A stretch of DNA of 64,000 nucleotides. Origin: Qipengyuania polymorpha. GTDB lineage: Bacteria; Pseudomonadota; Alphaproteobacteria; Sphingomonadales; Sphingomonadaceae. The stretch spans positions 558,001-622,000 of the forward strand of contig NZ_JAIGNK010000003.1 in NCBI RefSeq assembly GCF_019711435.1, read 5' to 3'. The notes beneath the pieces are model-generated. The model did no database searches. It worked only from the letters and a program-made list of their open reading frames with translations, and had not been told where the DNA came from. The position numbers and the translations under genes are program-made. Positions 9,341 through 16,770 of this stretch are shown piece by piece (positions within the stretch are counted from its first letter, which is position 1; the number at the start of each line of letters is the position of its first letter).

Positions 9341-10954
9341 TTGACCCAGCCGACGCCCGCCGAAGCCGAACAGACACCAGTGGGGGGCGCGGAAGCGAAG
9401 GTCCCTAGCTACAGCTGGTATGCGCTCGGTGTTCTCGTCGTCGTCTACATGCTCAACTTCATCGACCGGCAAATCCTGTCGATCCTGGCCAACGATATCA
9501 AGGCCGACCTCGGGGTCGAGGACGACTATCTGGGCTTCCTCTATGGGACGGCCTTCGCGGTTTTCTACGCACTTTTCGGTATCCCGCTGGGCAAGCTGGC
9601 CGATAGCTGGAAACGCGTGCGCCTCATGGCGATCGGCCTGACGCTCTGGTCGACAATGACTGCGCTTTCGGGCTTTGCGAAGAATGCAGCCACTCTGACC
9701 TTTGCTCGCATTGGTGTTGGCGTTGGCGAGGCGACGGCCAGCCCTTCGGCCTATTCGCTGATTTCGGACTGGTTTCCCGCCCGCCTGCGCGCGACGGCCT
9801 TGGCCATCTATTCGTCCGGCCTCTACATCGGCGGCGGTATCTCCCTGCTGATTGGCGCAATGGTGGTCGAGGCATGGAACGAGGCTTATCCGGGGGGTGG
9901 CCCGCTCGGCCTCGTTGGCTGGCAGGCAGCATTCCTTGCCGTTGGTATTCCCGGCCTGTTGCTCGCCATCTGGGTGCTCAGCCTGCGCGAGCCGGTACGC
10001 GGTGAAATCGACGGCATCCCGACCCCCGAAGATCCGGAACCCTTTCGCGGTTTCCTGCGCGAACTCTTCCAGGTCATCCCGCCGTTCACGATTTTCGGCG
10101 CTGCTTCACGCGGCACGAAAGCATTGCTGGTCAACCTCGCAGGACTTGTTGGCTTCGCCGTCCTCGCTTGGGTAATGACAAAAATCGCTCCCGCCAGCGC
10201 TTCCTTGCTGCCGGGTTTCGTTTCCGACCAGTGGCTGTTCCTCGGCATCGGCTATTACGCAGTTTACAGCTGGGCGATGGGCCTGAAGGCGCGCGACCTG
10301 CCTACCTTCCGCCTGACATGGGGTTCGCCCGCCTTCCTGACCGTCATCCTCGGCTACGGCATGGTCGCCTTCATGGCCTATGCCGGATCCTATTGGGGCG
10401 CGCCATATGCAGAGCGCGCTCTTGGCGCCGACAAGTCGGACCTCGGCTGGTTCCTTGGCGCGCCCGCCGCAGTGGCTGGTTTCCTTGGCGTCATCCTGGG
10501 CGGGCGTATGGCCGACTTCCTGCTCGAGCGCCGACCCGAGGGGCGCCTCTATGTCGTGCTGTTCGGCCTGCTCGCTCCCATTCCGGCCATCTGGGTGGCT
10601 TATACGACACCCGAACTGACGGTGTTCTACATCGCCAGTTTCTTCGCCAACATGTTCTCGGCAGCGGCCTTGGGAGCAGCGGCGGCGAGCAGCCAGGCGC
10701 TGGTACTCCCGCGTATGCGCGGACTGGCAACCGCTACCTTCTTCCTTTCGACGACACTCATCGGCCTCGGCCTCGGGCCCTTCATGGCGGGTTACGTCTC
10801 GGCAACGAATGGCGACGACCTGTCGACCGGCGTCCTGTCGACACTTGTCGCCGTGCCGGTCGGGTTGGTGCTCTTGCTGCTGGCCATCAAGCTCGTGCCG
10901 TCAGCCGGCGCGAGTGTTGTCGAGCGCGCCAGAGCCGCAGGCGAGAACGTCTGA
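9341..10954 (+). CDS. MFS transporter, spinster-like
   Basis: A 537-residue major facilitator superfamily carrier with about 12 predicted spans. The first span contains LNFIDRQILSILANDIKADLG, a pattern common in spinster-type and organic-solute MFS proteins, and the loop-2 motif GKLADSWKRVRLMAIG follows. Translation appears to start at TTG (9341), because GGAG stands seven bases upstream and no ATG lies before the first span. It begins four bases after the queC stop, suggesting co-transcription, but no link to queuosine is evident and the substrate is unknown. An unusually long cytoplasmic loop separates the two halves. Confidence 0.87.
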   Translation: MTQPTPAEAEQTPVGGAEAKVPSYSWYALGVLVVVYMLNFIDRQILSILANDIKADLGVEDDYLGFLYGTAFAVFYALFGIPLGKLADSWKRVRLMAIGLTLWSTMTALSGFAKNAATLTFARIGVGVGEATASPSAYSLISDWFPARLRATALAIYSSGLYIGGGISLLIGAMVVEAWNEAYPGGGPLGLVGWQAAFLAVGIPGLLLAIWVLSLREPVRGEIDGIPTPEDPEPFRGFLRELFQVIPPFTIFGAASRGTKALLVNLAGLVGFAVLAWVMTKIAPASASLLPGFVSDQWLFLGIGYYAVYSWAMGLKARDLPTFRLTWGSPAFLTVILGYGMVAFMAYAGSYWGAPYAERALGADKSDLGWFLGAPAAVAGFLGVILGGRMADFLLERRPEGRLYVVLFGLLAPIPAIWVAYTTPELTVFYIASFFANMFSAAALGAAAASSQALVLPRMRGLATATFFLSTTLIGLGLGPFMAGYVSATNGDDLSTGVLSTLVAVPVGLVLLLLAIKLVPSAGASVVERARAAGENV

Positions 10955-10964
10955 GGCCGGTTCT

Positions 10965-11492
10965 CTAGCTCGCCGGGCGAAGAACTCCGCAAGCCACGCG
11001 TGACCCGGCATCGCCAGCCGGGTCGCTGCGATAGTCGTCGGCACCCTCGTGGATTACCACAGCCGTGCCGTCGGCATCGAACAGCGTTTCCCTCAGCGCG
11101 CGCGTATCGGCACCGAGGTCAATTTCGGTGCTTGCGCTGCGTGATGCGCCGATAACGAGGTTGGGCAAATCGCCGAGGTGTTTGCCTTGCGGATTAAGCG
11201 AACCGTGTTCGTTCCCGGCGGGATTGAGGTGTCCGCCGGCGCTCTTGAAATCGGGGGCGGTGCACTTGCCAGTCGTGTGCAGGTGAAACCCGTGCTCACC
11301 CGGTTCCAGCCCGGTCGCTGCAACGGCGAGGGAAATGGTCCTGCCATCCGAGAGGAGCTGACCTGTACCGGCGGGCAGGCCGTTGGCAAAGGACAGGCTG
11401 ACTTCCCCTACGCGCTCGGTCGGAATGCTATCCAGACTGGTGCATCCCGCCAGTGCGAGGGCAGAAGTGGCGACGGTCAAAGCAATGCGCAT
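10965..11492 (-). CDS. sodC: Superoxide dismutase [Cu-Zn], lipoprotein-type
   Basis: Periplasmic Cu/Zn superoxide dismutase of 175 residues. The ATG at 11492 begins MRIALTVATS and is followed by the lipobox LALAGC, so it is probably lipid-anchored. The metal-site motif GFHLHTTGKC, the GGHLNP block, and the C-terminal DDYRSDPAGDAGSRVACGV with the Zn-site Asp and active-site Arg region are present. A longer reading to 11567 runs through a terminator hairpin and is rejected. It converges with the MFS gene (10-base gap) and lies downstream of the ompA-type gene on the same strand. Confidence 0.9.
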   Translation of the reverse strand: MRIALTVATSALALAGCTSLDSIPTERVGEVSLSFANGLPAGTGQLLSDGRTISLAVAATGLEPGEHGFHLHTTGKCTAPDFKSAGGHLNPAGNEHGSLNPQGKHLGDLPNLVIGASRSASTEIDLGADTRALRETLFDADGTAVVIHEGADDYRSDPAGDAGSRVACGVLRPAS

Positions 11493-11526
11493 ACGGAAAT
11501 TCCTCCTGGGTTTCGCACCACCAACG

Positions 11527-11553
11527 AAAAAGGGGCCGGATTGCTCCGGCCCC
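11527..11553 (-). terminator. Intrinsic terminator of the OmpA-type gene
   Basis: On the minus strand a perfect 9-bp stem (GGGGCCGGA with TCCGGCCCC, loop GCAA) is followed at once by TTTTT. It lies between the ompA-type stop (11582) and the sodC start (11492), so sodC needs its own promoter or read-through. Confidence 0.85.
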
Positions 11554-11581
11554 TTCTCGGTGTTCAACTCCGGAGAGTGAA

Positions 11582-12688
11582 TTACATGCCCGAACCCGGG
11601 CCGTAGGTAACTTCCACACGACGGTTCTGCAGTTCGCGAACACCGTCGGCAGTCGGCACGCGGAGCTGGCTTTCGCCGAAGGCTTCGCTGCTGATACGAC
11701 CATCGGGAATACCGCGAGCGGTAAGATAGTCGCGGACCGAGGAGTTACGACGCTGGGCGAGGCCCATGTTGTACTGCGTCGAACCCGAGGTGTCGGTGTG
11801 GCCAGCGAGCATGACCGAAGCCGTGCCGCAGTTGGCGTATGCCGAAACCGCGTTGTCGAGGATGGTTGCTGCCTCAGGCGTGATGTCCGATTCGTCCCAG
11901 TTGAAGAAGACGATGTACGGGCCCTGCTGGCACACCGGAGCCGGCGGAGGCGGCGGCGGCGGCGGCGGAGGCGGGGGCGGCGGAGGCGGCGGGGGAGGCG
12001 GCGGCGGCGGCGGCGGCGGCGGAACCGGAGCGCCGAAGTTGAATGCCAGCGTGCCCATCAGCGAGTGGCTGCGGAGCTTGCCTTCCCATGCCGTGCCGGC
12101 TGCGTCGACGATGTCGACATCTTCAGCAGTGAACATGCGATAACGCAGGCCGACGTCGATCGTGTCGGTCAGCGGTGCCTGGACACCTGCGAGCAGCTGC
12201 CATGCGAGGCCGCTCGACGAATCGTCGATTACGGCGTTCGATGCGCGCGGGATGAAGATTTCGCCGTCGACGCTGGTGCGTGCGATACCGAGACCACCAC
12301 CGGCATAGGCCTGGAGGCCATCGTCCGGACCGAAGTCGAACAGGCCGTTGAGCATGAATGCCAGCGAGCTGGTCGAACCGTCAGCCGGGAATTCTGCGAG
12401 CACCGGCGAGCCAATTGCGGCTTCATTGTGATCTGCTTCACGATAGCTGACTTCGGCTTCCAGGCGGAACGCACCGAAATCGTAACCGACGTAGCCGCCG
12501 CCATCGAAGCCCTCGTTGAATTCGAGGGTGACCATGCTGTTGTCGTCTTCGTCGACGGTGGTCAGTTCGGTGTTTTCGACGAGCATCGGGCCGAATTCGC
12601 CACCGATGTACCACGAATTATCCCTGGCAAGGGCGGGAGAAGCCATGGCCGTCGAGGCCATTGCCATCCCTATGACTAATTTCCGCAT
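11582..12688 (-). CDS. OmpA-family outer membrane protein with a 27-proline hinge
   Basis: A 368-residue protein. Residues 1-21 form a signal peptide ending ASPALA. Residues about 22-210 alternate like an eight-strand outer-membrane beta barrel. A run of 27 consecutive prolines then forms the hinge. The C-terminal OmpA-like peptidoglycan-binding domain includes NWDESDITPEA, LAGHTDTSGS and LAQRRNSSVRDYL. It should link the outer membrane to peptidoglycan. OmpA-type hinges are often proline-rich, but this pure run is long. The leader contains a possible promoter (12734-12761) and an AGGGGA ribosome site; a terminator follows. Confidence 0.92.
   Translation of the reverse strand: MRKLVIGMAMASTAMASPALARDNSWYIGGEFGPMLVENTELTTVDEDDNSMVTLEFNEGFDGGGYVGYDFGAFRLEAEVSYREADHNEAAIGSPVLAEFPADGSTSSLAFMLNGLFDFGPDDGLQAYAGGGLGIARTSVDGEIFIPRASNAVIDDSSSGLAWQLLAGVQAPLTDTIDVGLRYRMFTAEDVDIVDAAGTAWEGKLRSHSLMGTLAFNFGAPVPPPPPPPPPPPPPPPPPPPPPPPPPPPAPVCQQGPYIVFFNWDESDITPEAATILDNAVSAYANCGTASVMLAGHTDTSGSTQYNMGLAQRRNSSVRDYLTARGIPDGRISSEAFGESQLRVPTADGVRELQNRRVEVTYGPGSGM
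11942..12022 (-). repeat. Proline-codon triplet tract in the OmpA-type gene
   Basis: Twenty-seven consecutive CCN codons, 21 of them CCG, form a near-perfect trinucleotide repeat. Such a tract can change length by slippage without breaking the reading frame. Confidence 0.9.
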
Positions 12689-12733
12689 TATTTATTTCCC
12701 CTTTTTGCGAATTGGAGCCACCGAGTGAAACTT

Positions 12734-12761
12734 ATCTATAGTCGCCTCACGAGGCTGGCAA
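12734..12761 (-). promoter_or_regulatory. Possible promoter of the OmpA-type gene
   Basis: On the minus strand TTGCCA (12761-12756) and TATAGAT (12740-12734) stand 15 bases apart, about 45 bases before the start codon. The spacing is short, so this is tentative. The rest of 12689-12887 is AT-rich for this genome and shows no gene. Confidence 0.3.
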
Positions 12762-12887
12762 GCGTCATTCATCGGGAACTGTTGCAAGAATGTCTCAAAT
12801 CCCGATGTTTAAACAAAGATTTCCGGGTTTGTGGTCCCTCCTTTGATGCCGCCCTAACGTCGTTCGGGTGCCAAGGTTCCGGTGCGG

Positions 12888-13340
12888 TCAGGAAATTATG
12901 CCGAAATTCCGCAATGCGTCGGCAAGTGCGGTAATTGCGTCACGCGCCTCGACATCGACAGTCGTGCCTCCGGCCGGATCGGCAAATGACGGAGCTTCTA
13001 GCCAGCCGGCGGTGTAAACAAGCTGGGTCCCGGTTGATGCATCGCGAACCATCATACCTTCGGCGGGATCGAGAAACGTCCACTGCTGCCCGTCCCATGA
13101 GGCCATCCGGTCTTCATGACCGGCGAATTCGTCGGTCGCAGGGGCCAGGACGATATAGCAGTCTCCAGCTGCAGGCGCAGCGGGTTCCGAAGTGAGCCGC
13201 CCGGTCACGACCGGGTGGAGGAGCGCGTCGATCCGCGCGAGTGCCTCGTTGACAGTGAATTCCTTCTGCGCCTGTCCGGCGAAAAGGTACGGCAAGCCGT
13301 GGCGGGCGCTGGTATCGGTAAAGCTTGCAGGATCGCTCAT
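12888..13340 (-). CDS. DUF2793 protein at the distal end of the GTA cluster
   Basis: A 150-residue protein beginning MSDPASFTDTSARHGLPYLFAGQAQKE (given here in part only as its landmark: GLPYLFAGQAQKEFTVNEAL), the pattern of DUF2793 proteins found with phage-like tail genes in alphaproteobacteria. It contains a compact domain with GDCYIV, ASWDGQQWTFLDP and VYTAGWLEAP, resembling small carbohydrate- or fibre-attachment domains of phage tails. It is the last gene of the GTA cluster, 23 bases after g15. By position it may decorate the tail tip or baseplate, but that role is inference. No clear terminator follows. Confidence 0.75.
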   Translation of the reverse strand: MSDPASFTDTSARHGLPYLFAGQAQKEFTVNEALARIDALLHPVVTGRLTSEPAAPAAGDCYIVLAPATDEFAGHEDRMASWDGQQWTFLDPAEGMMVRDASTGTQLVYTAGWLEAPSFADPAGGTTVDVEARDAITALADALRNFGIIS

Positions 13341-13363
13341 GGATTTGTCCTTTGGGGCATGTG

Positions 13364-15538
13364 TCAGGCCAGAGTTCCGAGAACGCTGGCAGGGGATTGG
13401 GCAAAGCTACCGAATTGCTGCACCCAGAAGGCCTCCCCCGCCTGCGCCGCGCGCAAGGCGTCGACCTCGTCGGCGGCAAGCGACAGCTCTGGAGCAGAAA
13501 TCAGCCAGGTTGCTTGGGGTGAGGATATGAGGCCGTAACCGACCTTGTAGTGTTCGACTTCCTCGACCAGCGGCTGGGCTACCTCGTCGAGCCAGAGCCA
13601 CTGGCCGCGAGCGCGCCTGCGCCAGCTGAGACGGATGCTACCATCTGCGGCTCGTTCCATCCGGCAATGGACCGGCGCGGGCGGACGTAGGCTCGCATTC
13701 GCGTTTTCCAGTGAAGCCCGGGCGGGTTCGGTGTCCCACAAGCCGATTGCGGCAAATTGGGATTCGGACTGGGCAAGCGGGTTTGCCCCGAGCGGGACGA
13801 GGCGGTCGTCGAGCAGGGTGACCAGGGTCCCCGAGGCATGTCCGGTCCCCGCCTCTATTTCCGTGCCGCCTCGCCCGCGCAGGAGGCCTGTCAATTCCCA
13901 CAGCCCTGCGCCAAGCGGTTCGGCAGCGCGGAATTGCACCACCTCGTTGCCGACCTGAAGGCGGTTGTCGCCCTGGGCGATGCCGGAAAGCGTCGAGCCG
14001 TAAAGCTCGGCCTCGTCATCGAGCAATTGGACGCGCAGGCTTGCGCTGGGCTCGAGCCGCATCGCGATGGAGGAGCCGAGCGGAGACGCCAGTACACCGC
14101 TCACGGCGCGTTCGCCGGCACCCTGGCCGAGGGCGATGAGGCCGCCGTCGCGTTCGGCGTAGAGTGCCGCGCCCGACCAGCGTCCGGTGGCCGCGCTGGC
14201 GGCCGCAAAGATGCTGCGCTGGCTGGCGGTGCCAGAGCCATCCCACGGCGTTTCGAAAACTCTCAGCTGCGTGGTGCTGGCGCCGCGATCGAGAGGGCTC
14301 CAGCCGCTGCCGGCATCCGCTGCGCCACCCTGTCCGAAGCCGCTGCGATGGCGCACGAGGTCGAGTTCCACGCCCCGTTCGCGCCATTCCCAGCCATCGA
14401 CCAGCCAGAGGCCGGGTCGTCCCGGCGCGATAACCACCGAGCCGGGCTGGATTCGCGGGTCGAGTTCGCAGCAGCGCCAAAGGAGGCGGTCGCGGTTGAT
14501 GGCCGCGCGCCCGTTGGCTTCGCGCGCAAGCCCCAGCGCATCGCTCGCCGAGAGCGCTCCGGGAAACTGGAAGGTGGTGGTGCCCGCTTCGCTGTTTTCC
14601 GCGTGCTGCAGGCCGGGCTGGTATTCCCGGGCAGGGTCGTAATACCGCAGCGAGGCAAAGGCTTTCGACCGGGCGCTGTTGCGGGCGGAAGTCACGCCCC
14701 CTTGCTTTCCGAAGTCGCCGTCGTCCCATGCAGCGGCTTGCGGCAGGGTGATGGGCGCCGCCGCGTTGGCTGACGCCGCGCCAAGCTTCATTCCGGTGTC
14801 GTTTACGACGGGTGCGACAGGATGGAGCCGGTCGACCAGCCGGGCGACATCGCGCAGGCTGCCGGCTTCATGGCTGAAACCGCCCAGCTGCGCAAAGCGG
14901 GTCGTCTCGTCCGCCGAGACCTCGCTATCCTCCAGCATTGTTTCGACGAGCCGGCTCGCGTCGCCTGCAAGAACCTCGAAGGTCAGCGCCGGGATGCGGT
15001 TGCCGAAATCGGTCAGGTCGAGATCTTCGAAAACGGCGTAGGCGCAGCCACGAAACGCAGGGCACTGGCTGCCGAGCGCCGCCTCCATCAGCGGGTCGCG
15101 CGGCTGGTGGCCGTGGCCCTTGTAAACCCGTAACGTACCGGCGCTCTTCAGGTCACCGGCTGCTCCGCGAAGGAGGTTTCCGTCGGCCCAGATGCGGCCG
15201 ATGTTGTCGATGGGGCCGCTCGACAGGGCGACGGCGAAGGAAACGGTGTAGCTGTAGGTAACCGTCTTGGGCGCGCCCTTGCCGTTGCTCTGCTTGTCGC
15301 GATGTTCCTCGAGGTCGGTCGACCAGACGATCGTGCCGGGCACGCGCATCTTGCCATATTGGCGGGCAATCGGCGTGCCATAGCTCGAGCCGGTGACGGT
15401 GAGTTCCTTGAGGCGCGCACCTTCGCGCGGCTCGGGCGCGAAAAGCGCATTGTCGATGGCATTTCCGGCCAGCGTTCCGACGACCTGGCCAAGCGGCCCG
15501 AGCATGCTGCCGAGAGTGGAAAGAACGATGGTTGCCAT
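13364..15538 (-). CDS. GTA tail tip / baseplate 'megatron' protein, g15-like, short form
   Basis: A 724-residue homologue of RcGTA g15. The N-terminus has two hydrophobic glycine-rich stretches (LGSMLGPLGQVVGTLAGNAID), then the conserved SYGTPIARQYGKMRVPGTIVW block and FEDLDLTDFGNRIPALTFEV. From about residue 220 it runs directly into the Phage-tail_3 type region (SEVSADETTRFAQLGGFS onward). RcGTA g15 is about 1300 residues with a TIM-barrel domain at this junction; no such insert is seen here. It should form the central tail tip used for cell-envelope contact and DNA delivery. It starts three bases after the g14 stop. Confidence 0.88.
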   Translation of the reverse strand: MATIVLSTLGSMLGPLGQVVGTLAGNAIDNALFAPEPREGARLKELTVTGSSYGTPIARQYGKMRVPGTIVWSTDLEEHRDKQSNGKGAPKTVTYSYTVSFAVALSSGPIDNIGRIWADGNLLRGAAGDLKSAGTLRVYKGHGHQPRDPLMEAALGSQCPAFRGCAYAVFEDLDLTDFGNRIPALTFEVLAGDASRLVETMLEDSEVSADETTRFAQLGGFSHEAGSLRDVARLVDRLHPVAPVVNDTGMKLGAASANAAAPITLPQAAAWDDGDFGKQGGVTSARNSARSKAFASLRYYDPAREYQPGLQHAENSEAGTTTFQFPGALSASDALGLAREANGRAAINRDRLLWRCCELDPRIQPGSVVIAPGRPGLWLVDGWEWRERGVELDLVRHRSGFGQGGAADAGSGWSPLDRGASTTQLRVFETPWDGSGTASQRSIFAAASAATGRWSGAALYAERDGGLIALGQGAGERAVSGVLASPLGSSIAMRLEPSASLRVQLLDDEAELYGSTLSGIAQGDNRLQVGNEVVQFRAAEPLGAGLWELTGLLRGRGGTEIEAGTGHASGTLVTLLDDRLVPLGANPLAQSESQFAAIGLWDTEPARASLENANASLRPPAPVHCRMERAADGSIRLSWRRRARGQWLWLDEVAQPLVEEVEHYKVGYGLISSPQATWLISAPELSLAADEVDALRAAQAGEAFWVQQFGSFAQSPASVLGTLA

Positions 15539-15541
15539 GGG

Positions 15542-15958
15542 CTATTCCTGTACGGCGGCGAGGCGCCAGTGGTGGAGGATGGACCAGCCCGAAAGGCCGG
15601 TCTGTATGACGACGCGGCGCAGGCCCGCGTGGGCGTGGACGAAGCGATGCTTGCCGAGGGCGATGAGCAAGTGCTGCTGCGAAGGGCCGGGCCGCACGAG
15701 CAGGATGTCGCCGCGCAGGGGCTTGCCAGTGACAGGAGCGAACCCCGCATCGAGAATCTTCTCCAGGTGACGGGAAATGTCGCTGTTGCGGAGCAGGTAT
15801 CCGCTCGGTGCATCGCTCTTGACGCCTGCCCGTTCGAGCGCACAGGCAGCCAGACCGATGCAGTCGAGGCCCGTCTCGGGATTGCGACCATGGAAGCGGA
15901 AGAGCGTTCCTTCGAGCTGCTCCGCATGATTTGCGAAGCGCGCCGCGAGGCCGGTCAT
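15542..15958 (-). CDS. GTA cell-wall peptidase, NlpC/P60 family (g14-like)
   Basis: A 138-residue peptidoglycan peptidase expected to sit in the tail tip and open the recipient wall. The catalytic Cys lies in TGLDCIGLAAC; the His is probably in QQHLLIAL after the GDILLVRP turn, with further His in FVHAHAG as third-residue candidates. I chose the ATG at 15958, which overlaps the g13 stop as ATGA; a longer reading to 16195 would run inside g13. The neighbours g13 and g15 fix the identity. Confidence 0.9.
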   Translation of the reverse strand: MTGLAARFANHAEQLEGTLFRFHGRNPETGLDCIGLAACALERAGVKSDAPSGYLLRNSDISRHLEKILDAGFAPVTGKPLRGDILLVRPGPSQQHLLIALGKHRFVHAHAGLRRVVIQTGLSGWSILHHWRLAAVQE

Positions 15959-16770
15959 CGCGGCTGCGGGTATTGGGCCAGGAGGTCGTTGCCGGGAAGG
16001 TGCGGCTCGCCCTGGAAATTTATCGCGTTGTCGAATCGCGAGGCGCAAGTGGCGATGGTCTTGTCGCAGCCTTGGCGAAGGAGGACGCGGTGGCCGGGAG
16101 CAATCGCTGCATCGAGCGCTGTATCGAGTTCCAGTTCGCCGTTCGATTGACCGATGATTTTCATCGTCAGGCCGGTTTGCGGACCGTCCAGCCACCGCAA
16201 TTCGCCGCGCAGGTAGAGGCTCGGCTGGTCAAGTGGGAGGGTCACCGCATTGGCGTCGTGGTCGACACCCTCACAGGCGGTTCGCACCGTGAATCCAACC
16301 GCAGACAAACCGCAGCCCGGTCCGCAAAAGCGCGAACGGCACGAGGGGCTGGCGCGCGGCACGGGATCGATATCGAGCGCTGCCTTGGCCGATTGCAACT
16401 GCGCCGAGAAACCGGCTGCGTCCTGGCTCACCGCAGCGATGGAGCCGGCGTAGAGTGCGGCGTTCTCCAGCGTCTCCCAATCGACAATGCCGCTCTCGAT
16501 CCGCGCGCCGTCGAAGCGTCCCGTCCCGATGTCTTTCGGGCGGATCGTGTCGTGCCCGAGCGCGCCTTCGACCTCGGCCTCGTCATCCGCGAGGCTGGCC
16601 GACTTGCGAATGGCAGACGGCAGCATGCCGGGGGCCGAACGATGGAGCACGCCGCCGAACCACAGGTCGCGGTCGTGGGTGGTGAAGCCGAGCGTCACGC
16701 CGTCGGCGCGGTGGATCCGCCACCAGCTGGCGGCGGTATCCAGCTCTGCGGCGAAGAAGGTGCGGCTCAT
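15955..16770 (-). CDS. GTA baseplate hub protein, DUF2163 / BR0599-type (g13-like)
   Basis: A 271-residue homologue of RcGTA g13. The N-terminal half has the DUF2163 features AASWWRIHRADGVTLGFTTHDRD-like blocks (landmark GFTTHDRDL); the C-terminal half is a Phage_BR0599-type domain with GCDKTIATCASRF and NFQGEPHLPGND. Cysteines cluster in SPSCRSRFCGPGC, TAC and QGC-x5-TC, which would suit an iron-sulfur cluster as described for hub proteins of related tails. It overlaps both neighbours by four bases (ATGA at each end). Confidence 0.9.
   Translation of the reverse strand: MSRTFFAAELDTAASWWRIHRADGVTLGFTTHDRDLWFGGVLHRSAPGMLPSAIRKSASLADDEAEVEGALGHDTIRPKDIGTGRFDGARIESGIVDWETLENAALYAGSIAAVSQDAAGFSAQLQSAKAALDIDPVPRASPSCRSRFCGPGCGLSAVGFTVRTACEGVDHDANAVTLPLDQPSLYLRGELRWLDGPQTGLTMKIIGQSNGELELDTALDAAIAPGHRVLLRQGCDKTIATCASRFDNAINFQGEPHLPGNDLLAQYPQPR

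Noticed and set aside
11493-11567. N-terminal extension of sodC
   Set aside because: It would run through the ompA terminator hairpin; the ATG at 11492 gives a proper lipoprotein signal.
11453-12679. 408-codon plus-strand frame with a long arginine run
   Set aside because: Mirror of the proline tract and OmpA domain on the other strand.
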